Assembly (NCBI RefSeq): GCF_015706575.1
Contig: NW_024037059.1
Location: 39,345,058 to 39,409,057, forward strand
Source of the DNA: Patiria miniata
Lineage: Eukaryota; Echinodermata; Asteroidea; Valvatida; Asterinidae
Direction of reading: 5' to 3'
Length of the DNA stretch: 64,000 nucleotides
Part shown: positions 56,501 to 64,000 of the stretch, in pieces
Layout: each line of letters begins with the position of its first letter
Position numbering within the stretch: the stretch's first letter is position 1
The notes under the pieces: model-generated
The model's database searches: none
Told to the model about the DNA's origin: nothing
What the model saw: only the letters and a program-made list of their open reading frames with translations
Made by a program: the position numbers and the translations under genes

Positions 56501-58477
56501 CCACACAGACCATTCAGTGCTGGGAAGGGTGGGGCAGTGCAAGGAGTAACCGGCAGGGGGTTTGCGGCAGAACAGGGACTAACAGGTTTAAACAGAAAAT
56601 CTCCAATGAAGCAATGAGACAACTTAAGTTCAAGCAGATTGTTGAATACTCCTCGATTTTCAAATATTGCTTGTGGCACTGTAGCACACAATCTTAAAGA
56701 TCAATTTTATGGTTAACAAAAAAACATCATATTCATATTCTACGGAACCCACTCAATTAATTCAAACCTGAGTGGCCCAGAATTTGAACCAGGCATTGAA
56801 CAAGTGAAAGATGAGGGAAGTACCACTCCACCATTTGGAAAAATCAAGCAGTTTTGTTCATTCAAGTTGAAAACTGCATCACACCTTGTAGTCAACACTG
56901 ACGATGATCCTGTCCACCATCTGAAACGTCTTACACCAGAGCTCGGAGGATTTGTAATCCAGACTTGGGGAGGATAGGAGAGCCTCACAGAGAGATCTGA
57001 GGAGATGACGACAAGAGCGAGGTTATCAAAACAAAAAATGTGTGAGGTTTAGTCTCGAAATGTGAGGTTGATAAGGCACTCGAATCAGGTTGAGGTACTC
57101 AATATGTGATGCGGCTGCTTGAGGCATGAGGTTATCGAAACAAAAAATGTGCGAGGTTTAGTCTTGAAATGTGAGGTTAAGAAGGCATTAGAGCAGGTTG
57201 AGGTACTGTGGTGTGAGGTTTGAGCTAAATGAGTGAGGTTTTGTACATCCTCAGACTCTCTATCATTCAATCCGCAACAGTCCTGGGGGAAGGGGTTGTG
57301 ACATTGTAGGGTGAGGTTCCCAAACATCACCAGAGACTCCCTTAACCAATCGACAGGCAGATTTTTGGTGAGGTATGACGGTAAAGTGTGAGGTGGAGGT
57401 GTGAGGTTTTCTAAGCTTACCTAGCTGGGATGCTAGCCTTCTCTGCAGCCGTCAGCAACATGTCACACAGGAGTTTAATCCTCGGGTGCGACTTTTGACG
57501 GTGGAAGTAGGCAACGTAGGACTCCAAGACTAGGTCATGGGACTCCTGCAAGTAGTTTACAAAAATATGATTCTGCATTCAGCATCCACATCAATGAGGC
57601 TCTGTGGTTACCTCAAGGTGAAATCGAGGTACTCAATCATGATGAGGTTTCTTAGTGTACTGATTAATTATATGCAGCGTACCCTCATTTGGTAGGGAAC
57701 CATAGAGTGCTGTGAGATTTGGGAACGTATAAGCAGGAATCAATAGGTTAACACTGAAATGTAGCTTCTGCTAAACGTTTTGGAATTTCAGAGAAGGAAT
57801 AAGCACAGCCTAATTTCAATCTTACCGGAGACAGAGACTTCCAGAAGCGATTGAAGGAATCGATGCAGCAAAACACCTTATTTCTGTCATCCTCTGGAGA
57901 GTGTAGGATGTAGCTTCAAGACAAATATAGAAATTAATAACAACATGTAATGTAATAATAACATTAAATAAATAGTAATGCCCAAGGTTTCATGTATGGT
58001 AGTCAATCTATTGTCTTCTTTCAGAGGAAATTAGACAAATATCTTGTTTTTTATCAAACAATTTTTGAATCACATTATAAGTGCAATTTGGTAAAAGAAA
58101 ACATAAAAAAATTATCTTACCCACAGAAAGCTTCTTCAATTGATGTGGTTCTCTGCCAAAAAGAAAGAAGAATCTTGAGACGTAAGATCTACAACATTTA
58201 TAAGGTATGTATACTCCTACTGTTGTTCATTAATCCAAATTGTGTATGTCAAACTTGACAAATGTACGTTTGCATGACCAATCTGTATTTTATTTATACA
58301 ATAAATTAATGTTATAGTTTCTTAACAATAAAAATTGAAAGCATTCGGATAAACTGTTGCTGAGATCATCACTCGGCAACCAATGTTACTGACTTAAGTT
58401 GTCTCTGTCTGAGACATTCTTACCAAAGCATCATTGAGAATTTCCTGCAGTTGGCTGTCGAGTGTTGAGGCCGACAT
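42978..58477 (-). CDS. MED23: Mediator complex subunit 23
   Basis: 31 coding exons on the minus strand encode about 1,370 residues; human MED23 has 1,368 and aligns along the whole length. It starts MSASTLDSQLQEILNDAL and ends VDPNAVPPVPT. Diagnostic stretches: DLLKVILEKI, DRNACLLPSYFAV, FIDTFRPTAR, SWKLDPVSLTFPLKGLLPYD, LWQHLSSQLIFFVLF, KGRDHLSWVLLQ, LLDSLTVHAKM, VETYSRLLVYMEIESLGIKG, EELNRALVLTLARA, RTFADFLVFEFSTSAGGQ, HMVGPFLQRFHEERTR. MED23 is a tail-module subunit of the nuclear Mediator complex that links activators such as ELK1 to RNA polymerase II. The protein has no small catalytic motif; identification rests on full-length collinearity. It lies tail to tail with the metadherin-like gene. 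Only the 3' end of exon 25 is unclear. Confidence 0.96.
44581..44982. mobile_element. pogo/Tigger-like MITE in MED23 intron
   Basis: About 402 bp with inverted ends TAGTGGAACGTCACTATACC and ATAGCGGCGTTCCACTG. ATACCGAAC and GGATCCCG words recur in both halves. It lies between MED23 exons 27 and 28. The first base of the left end and the right TA have drifted, so it is older than the copy at 59376. Confidence 0.6.
45788..46120. mobile_element. piggyBac-like MITE (TTAA target), divergent copy
   Basis: TTAA at 45784-45787 and 46121-46124 flank 333 bp with CCCTAACCACCTTAACTCC at the left and GGAGTTGGAG at the right. The interior repeats GATGGACTTGG words and differs from the syntenin copies, so it is another family with the same target and end type. 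Its right end lies about 20 bp from the possible end of MED23 exon 25. Confidence 0.6.
49130..49345 (+). repeat. tRNA-derived SINE, family B, in MED23 intron
   Basis: Head AGTGTGGCTCAGTTGTTCTT and GGCCCGGGTTCGATTTCCCT, then GGGTTTTCAGTCCCTACCTG, GTGGGTTTCCCCAGAG and GTTTTCCTCCCACCTCC. It is inserted antisense to MED23 between exons 18 and 19. Confidence 0.68.
50774..58477 (-). CDS. MED23: MED23 exons 1-15 (N-terminal half)
   Basis: Exon map, 5' to 3': 58424-58477, 58121-58152, 57826-57913, 57421-57545, 56885-56996, 56214-56417, 55298-55480, 55083-55178, 54348-54551, 54044-54187, 53567-53712, 53361-53434, 52154-52328, 51513-51661, 50774-50948. All borders are GT/AG and the phases run consistently. 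Exon 2 is a 32-base mini-exon (RTTSIEEAFCG) that matches the human IEEAFPG segment, so it is real despite its size. Introns carry a pogo-free but repeat-rich load: a GAGGTT-rich stretch (57.0-57.4 kb), a SINE (54.84-55.0 kb), a hAT-like MITE (53.1 kb) and a 47-bp minisatellite (52.8-53.07 kb). Confidence 0.92.
52784..53070. repeat. 47-bp minisatellite in MED23 intron
   Basis: Six near-identical tandem copies of a 47-base unit with GCCTTTGCATGAGCATCAGG and CATACAGCAGGAATGCATTG. Copies alternate GTCGCC and GTTGCC at the junction, so the array has a 94-bp higher-order period. High identity implies recent expansion. Confidence 0.88.
53127..53288. mobile_element. hAT-like MITE with CAGGGGTG ends
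   Basis: 162 bp starting CAGGGGTGTGAAAT and ending CTCACACCCCTG, the typical hAT terminal pattern. The flanks share CCATAC in the expected 8-base positions. Interior repeats TTTCAGCTTTTT. It lies in a MED23 intron just after the 47-bp minisatellite. Confidence 0.6.
54840..55005 (-). repeat. tRNA-derived SINE fragment in MED23 intron
   Basis: Minus strand: a tRNA-like head with box B GGGGTTCGATTCCCGGC, then TTCTCTCCTGTGCCACGAGG, GGTTTTTCTCCGGGCTCTCC and GGTTTTCCTCCCTCCG. It shares the TTTTC-TCC-CC body style with family B but is a distinct copy. It lies between exons 8 and 9 of MED23. Confidence 0.6.
57000..57415. repeat. MED23: GTGAGGTT-rich intron of MED23
   Basis: About twelve occurrences of GTGAGGTT or GAGGTTNAGG in some 400 bp, between MED23 exons 4 and 5. 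It looks like a decayed tandem repeat. On the minus strand it is pyrimidine-rich (AACCTCAC), next to the splice sites. Confidence 0.6.
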
Positions 58478-58572
58478 TATCACAGATTACGATGACTTGA
58501 GATCTGGCTTTAAATCACACATCAGAGTCACAGCGGCACAGTCAGCTTGCTTTTGTACATTCTTATTGTGCC

Positions 58573-59200
58573 TAGAAAAAATATTAATGCAAAGGCGACA
58601 ACATGGAAGTTGATCTTGATCAGTTGATTAAAAACAAAATCAAACAAATTTTCTTCAAATTAATCATGCAGGAAGTGAATATTATTTTAGCACTTCTATT
58701 TTTATTCTAATCTATATTTTGGAAAGCCCTAACCTGCTTACTGCTTGTGCTAACTAGCACTATAGCACTAGCAGTAAGCAGGTTAGGGCTTTTTGGCCAC
58801 AATCACAAGTGCTGAAGAAATCATGCACATACATGACATAAGGCACCTCCTAGTGCTAGGCCTACATTATTTTACATGAAAAACGCGTTGTAAACAATCA
58901 ACCGACAAGTCTGAACTGAAGTCAATGTCAGACATGATCGTTGAATGTCGAAAAGTCTGATGAGATAAGAAAGATCGAAGGCCGTGGCCAGTGCCTACAG
59001 TTTCCTTTATATACTAAAACTTTACCTAAAACTCTCCATTTTTTGTTAAAGAGTAATTTCTCGAGAATTTCGTTAGGCCCTACTGCACCAACTCACCTCG
59101 ATCGCGCCTCTTGCACGCCGCATTATATTGTTTATCAGCCCGTGGAGAGCGCCCTCCTTCGACAACCTCGGGATTTTTTTCGGGACGCGCTTACAGGAGG
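58573..59200 (-). promoter_or_regulatory. MED23: Putative MED23 5' UTR exon and promoter region
   Basis: Upstream of the MED23 ATG an acceptor-like TTTTTTCTAG lies at about 58574-58583, and a strong donor GAG|GTGAGTTGG reads on the minus strand with the exon beginning at 59097. The sequence just beyond (59100-59220) is richer in CpG than its surroundings, as expected for a housekeeping promoter. No TATA box is evident. The transcription start is not determinable from sequence alone. Confidence 0.4.
58723..58792. repeat. MED23: Short perfect hairpin upstream of MED23
   Basis: AAAGCCCTAACCTGCTTACT is mirrored by AGTAAGCAGGTTAGGGCTTT, with arms of about 30 bp and a loop of about 10 bp. It lies between the MED23 start codon and the putative 5' UTR exon, so it would be within the first intron. 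Confidence 0.7.
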
Positions 59201-59375
59201 CGTGGTCTATCATTTTGGTGGGGAGTTATACGGAACTGAAACATCATTTCCTTTAAAAAATAATACTCTTGATTCAAGATCACAATACTTCACGTCACTT
59301 TTAGCTTTTGGGTAAGCAGCATCGTGTCAGGTATAGGGCGGGGCTTGGCCGGAGGGGGAGGGGGTGGGGTAAATA

Positions 59376-59533
59376 CAGTGGAATCTCGGAAAATTGGCTC
59401 AAATTTTGAGTTAAGCAGAGTTTTGAGTTATCCAATGGATTTTCTATTCAACAACAATTGACGGGAATAAGTTTTTACTTTGAATTAGAAGGGTTTTTGA
59501 GTTAACAGGTTTTGGCTTATCGAGATGTCACTG
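59376..59533. mobile_element. Short pogo/Tigger-like MITE
   Basis: 158 bp from CAGTGGAATCTCGG to CGAGATGTCACTG with TA duplicated at 59374-59375 and 59534-59535. Interior repeats TTTTGAGTTA. It is a minimal derivative with no open frame, just beyond the putative MED23 promoter. Confidence 0.72.
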
Positions 59534-60399
59534 TAGATCACAAATTTGGAGTGGCCTCCGCAAAAACTATTAATTTTGACCAGTGACTTCATCACGTGAT
59601 ACCTATTGTCCACTTTATTTCTTCATTCCATCAATTTATTTCACATGAGTCAACTTGTCATTCAGTATGAAATGAAAAAAAATGACAGATCCTTGTAAAA
59701 TATTGCTGGTACTGCCGGGCTTAAGCGGCTGGCGTTCACCGTCATGGTTGGACGATGAGTGCTGTCAGATAGAGAGGTCGCGTGTTTGCACGTAGTGTCA
59801 TCATTGGTAATGATCGATCGTTTAACAGACCAACGATTTCCTACTTTATTAGACTTTCTGAACTGAAGACTAACTAAAAATAAAAAGCCTGGTGATGATG
59901 GTGTACGGATCTGTACGGCTCAGTAGCCGTCTTGTGCGCTTCGTTCCATTTCCTTACGTACATTTCATTAAATTTACACTGATTCTAAGAACGCATGTAG
60001 TATGATCGGAGCATCTCTTGTATTGTTACACTGAAATAAATGGAAATGAAAAATATGATGGGAGCCTAAATGAAAATGACCAAAGAGATAGGAAAATTGA
60101 ACAAGATATAAAATTCAGAAATTACTAAAAGTCAATATAGACCAGTGCTAGTCAAAATTATTATGATGGCGTGAAGTCGACAGAATAAAAGATGTATTGG
60201 AACAAAAGAGAGACGAAGTAATAAAAGAATCAATAAATCAATACACATCTTTCATTTTACAACATACAAAAATACGAATAGTATTATCTAATACATTTAG
60301 AATTGTGTATGGATGGAGGTCTCCAAAAATCAAAAAGACTAAAAGTGAGACGAAGAATAAAAGATGTGTTGCGACGAGACGAGAAAAGACGATATCATT

Positions 60400-60870
60400 C
60401 AAATAAAAATGACGATGTATGACGAGAACTGTAATGCAACTTAACAGTCGAGACCAAGCGAGAACTGTTGAGACAAGATATAAAATACGCTAAACTAGTT
60501 TAGACGGAATGGGGTTATAAGACGAGATGAGACAAGACGAGATTAAACGATAATTGACGAGATGAAACAGGAGAAAAAGAAGTCGTGACAAGAGAGAAGA
60601 TGAAATGCACGGGACGACTTATGACGAGATATGATGAGACAAGAAGATTAGACGAGATTAGACGAGAATAGACGTGTCTCGGATGAGGATTACATTAGAA
60701 AGCACGAGGAAAGACGACACGAGAAAGATCTGTCTGACACACAAAGCGAACGACCCGAGACGAGACAACTAGTATAGTGAAACGCTGAAATGAGATCGAA
60801 AATGCGATGAAATACGAGACGAGATTTTACGATAGAACGTAAACGAGATGAGATTTGAATAAACGGTCTT
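60400..60870. repeat. GACGAGA degenerate repeat tract
   Basis: A 470-bp purine-rich stretch with dozens of GACGAGA, GAGACAAG and GACGAGAT words without fixed period. It follows a region with AGACGAAG. No coding potential with start and stop of gene-like size. Confidence 0.65.
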
Positions 60871-61902
60871 GGAACCCTGCGGCTAAATAAACAGAAACAT
60901 ATAGTACTGTTTCGTATTATCCAATTCGGATCCATTAAAAAAAGAAAATGCTAACGTGAACAACAAAGAGCGTTTTCCTTTCCAATTTGGAAGGGAATTT
61001 CCTGGCAGTAAATCCGCGTAATGACCACAGTTTTGAAAACATAATGGTCCACCAAACTTTCTCATCGAAAATAAAAGTCTAAGACTGATATTTTCCCTCC
61101 CTTCAGAGGCCAAGACATAATGAAACATCACGGAAACATTACATCTTGTTCTCAAAATTTGATACCAAATCGTTTGTTAAAATTTGTGTAGATGCACGGT
61201 AGCACATGCATGCCCCGCTCTTCCTTGATCGATTGTCTACAGCTGGATTATAAATGAGGGGGGAATGACACAATACTCTTTACAATAAAATAGGCCTACA
61301 ATTTTGTCGTGGCAAATTTTGTTAAAAAACAGGCGAGAGAGTGCATGTAATCCTTGCACTGCCTTCACCAATTCCCAAGGCTCTTTCGATGGCCTAACGA
61401 ACTTTGCATCTGCGTGCGCTAATTCCTCAAATATTGCACTGTGCGTTTATAGGATTATTCGCTGATACTCCGGTCGGTTCGCCAGTATTTAAGCTGACAT
61501 GATTTATTTCAGTTCCCATTTGTCCTGAGGTGATCTTGTATAGACAGGTTTTAAAGATTTACATTTCTCATTCTCAGTGTCTGGCAGTTACTGAAACTGC
61601 CGCATTTTGATAGAGATGTGCCATTTTCTCAATTGTGTATAGCTTACTTAAAAGTAATTGCTAAATATATATTCAACGTGTTCTTCAAATTTCAACCTTC
61701 GGTCTTGTGTTACCTCTTATATTCAAGCTTATTTCTTAAGCCATACGCATAAATAAAAGTCCAATACGTCAAAACAGTATTTGACTTTATTATATGAGGT
61801 TTGGCGTAAAAAACTCTCTAAAATAAAGTTGATTTCTTAAGAGTTAGATCATGAAAAGGATTAATACCAAAATAAGGGAGTCGTTCAAATTATCGTCTTA
61901 TA

Positions 61903-62345
61903 TTCATCATCATCATCAGGCTGTGGTCATCCATTGTTGGATGAAGCCCTCCTCAACTCAAGCAGTTTCCATTCTCTTTTGTTTGTCATTCTACTCCATG
62001 TTGCCGTGTTCATATATGTGGTGATTTCATCTCTCCGTCTCCTTTGTCTACCTCTTCTTCTTCTGCCCGTCCTTGGTTGCCATTCTGTGAGTCTCTTGGT
62101 CCATCTGTTGTCTTGTCTTCTTGCTAAGTGCCCTGCCCATCTCCATTTCATTTCCTTGATTGTCTCTATGATATCTTTGACCTTTGTTTTTTTTTTGTCT
62201 TATGAAGGTATGTCTGATTTTGTCCCGTAATGATAGATTGAGCATTCTCCCTTCCATGGCTCTCTGTGTTGTTGTCATTTTTTGTTCCATCTCTTTGGTT
62301 GTTGCCCATGCCTCTGCCCCATAAATCGTTGTCTTTATATTAAGT
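61903..62345 (-). pseudogene. 3' fragment of a LINE reverse-transcriptase ORF
   Basis: Minus strand translation begins TTIYGAEAWATTKEMEQKM, continues TTQRAMEGRMLNLSLRDKIR, then after a frame change in a 10-base A-run (about 62187-62196) reads VKDIIETIKEMKWRWAGHLA, RRQDNRWTKRLTEWQPRTG and so on to WKLLELRRASSNNG and a stop. This is the C-terminal tail found in many non-LTR retrotransposon polymerases (W-WAGH-R-DNRWT). The element ends in a (TGATGA) microsatellite, another non-LTR habit. It is 5'-truncated and frameshifted. Confidence 0.75.
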
Positions 62346-64000
62346 TATAGAAAATTAAACCATGATGACTCAGACTAACTAAACAGTTTTTAAGCCTATG
62401 ATTGGCTGTCACCCTAACTTCAAGAGAATTCATGGAGGAACAATGAATCTTGTTAATAAAACATGAGTTGTTTATCTTACGCTTGGCCGTCATCTTCTTT
62501 GTGAATCCGACTGACCGGTAATATAAATCTTACCACGGGTGGCTGGCAGTGCGACGGGCTTGGTCTATCGACCAAAACCGCCTTCGTATTTCATATTTGT
62601 TCAGAGAGATGAAGCCAAAAACATATGCCAAACACGTCACTCAATGACAGTTTATTGCTTCGTTTTCTTTTTTTTATATATTTATTTACGGTTCAGACTG
62701 TTATTCCAATTTAGACAATTAAGTTCGGATATCTCGAACGAGACGTGAAGACATCCAAATGATTTTGCAGACCCGTAGATACCTTTGTAAAACATACAAT
62801 GTCCAAATAATCTTGTCAAGGATACCATATGGTCGACGACAATGAGTAATTTCAATAGAATTCTGTTTTCAAACCCAAACAAATTTGAGTTAACTATATA
62901 AGGCTCGATAACATTTACAATAGTACTGTTTGGTGATGTTTATGTATAACCAAACATTATTAAAGTACTGTCGTGGATATTAATTTTTGCTACAATACAA
63001 TAATTGACCCAAACAATGTTTAATTTTGCTAAAACTTAAAACAAATCCTCCTCCAAATTTCCTTTAATCAAAATAAATCCGAAAAAAAAAATTAAGTTCT
63101 TAAAATATTAATTTTCCTAAGCTGTCACAGGTGTAAAACGCACCTGCGATGGCCCTTTATAGCTTCGTTATAAGTTGACCAGAAAAGTAAAACATCGTCG
63201 GAAACTGAAATAACAAAGAAACAAATCAAAAGATGCTATAAAACATCATATCCCGTAAAACTGGCATTAAGCGAAGAATTTGAACTTTAAAATTTAGACA
63301 ACACGGGTAAATATTATTCCTTTGGAGTATATACACATAAGGCGCCGACAGTTATTATTTTATTGGCCGGAAGAGTGGCTTGAAATTTATACCAAACACA
63401 GCGCTGGTCCTTTGAAAAACAATGATGGTCAGCTAAATCATCTTATCTGACATCAAGTGACCTCTCTCCGGACAATCCGGACGCATCTTTGACATTCCTC
63501 CATCTCCCAATTCTCCCTGGAGTTTTTGTCTCATCTGCTGCCGATCGGCGGTGAAGTCACACGGGGCCGATTCACACGCTCAGCTGTCAGTACGCGGGCC
63601 GCTTGTGCAGTCAGAATCATTGTCACATGTCGTTAAATTGATTTTGTTTAGGATTTCAAAAGTTGATTTGGGTTAAGGTTTAGTTTTATGATGTATCATT
63701 ATTGTTTCATTTTATATCATTTTATCTCACTTTCTCCGAAAAATTGTAGGTTGTTGATTGGTTTACAATGATAACCCCAATACGCGGTATTGCTTTTTCA
63801 TATATTCATGTGTTTTTATGTCTGTTTTGGCGTTATATTTTAATAATCTTCAACACCTATACTGGATATCAATGCTCCGTAAGGATTGTCTTACATTTTA
63901 ATAGATATAGTGACTGTGTCTTCACTTTCCATTATAAGTTTACATGAATTAGAAATTTGTCTCAACAAACTCCTATTGCCCAAAACTTGGGTACAACATT

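Larger units (their letters stand above)
59540..64000. other. Gene-poor right flank
   Basis: Beyond the MED23 promoter I see no supported gene. Contents are the GACGAGA tract (60.4-60.87 kb), the LINE fragment (61.9-62.35 kb) and AT-rich unique sequence. Open frames here are short and lack splice signals or recognisable motifs. Confidence 0.5.

Noticed and set aside
58941..59315. 124-codon plus-strand open frame
   Set aside because: It overlaps the presumed MED23 promoter and 5' UTR exon on the other strand, has no motif or splice context, and looks like chance in a GC-richer patch.

Overview
This is a 64 kb piece of an intron-rich, AT-rich animal genome, with no bacterial features. It carries four protein-coding genes whose exons I could join by hand with consistent GT/AG borders and reading phase. 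Two are close orthologues of human genes (syntenin/SDCBP and Mediator subunit MED23), one resembles metadherin/LYRIC, and one is a secreted multidomain protein. Conserved gene structures, tRNA-headed SINEs of a type common in marine invertebrates and a discoidin plus neurexin/Caspr-type fibrinogen protein suggest an invertebrate deuterostome, possibly an echinoderm. That assignment is inference.

Layout: 1-3.9 kb has no recognisable gene and holds foldback elements. 3.9-20.4 kb (minus) is a gene of about 23 exons for a predicted 1,094-residue secreted protein: signal peptide, F5/8-type-C domain, cysteine-free F5/8C block, then three fibrinogen-like modules of the Caspr type. 20.4-24.6 kb is intergenic. 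24.6-29.6 kb (plus) is syntenin, complete, 301 residues, with two LYPSL motifs, tandem PDZ domains and an IPEV C-terminus. 31.4-37.0 kb (plus) is a 616-residue membrane-anchored, lysine/serine/proline-rich metadherin-like protein. 37-43 kb is non-coding and lies between the convergent 3' ends of that gene and MED23. 43.0-58.5 kb (minus) is MED23 in 31 coding exons, about 1,370 residues, with a possible 5' UTR exon near 59.1 kb. 59.3-64 kb has no gene and holds a LINE fragment, a small MITE and purine-rich degenerate repeats.

The genes are not an obvious pathway: syntenin is a PDZ trafficking scaffold, metadherin-like is an ER/nuclear scaffold, and MED23 is a transcription coactivator. The non-coding DNA is crowded with short non-autonomous transposons. 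I separate at least a long-arm palindromic TA-target family, a TTAA-target piggyBac-like family, pogo/Tigger-like and hAT-like MITEs, tRNA-derived SINEs and several minisatellites. The points most worth follow-up are the secreted protein (architecture, cysteine-free block, paired cysteine losses, repeated phase 1-1 exons), the abnormal MED23 exon end beside a MITE, and the ATTGG-box cluster after the metadherin-like gene.
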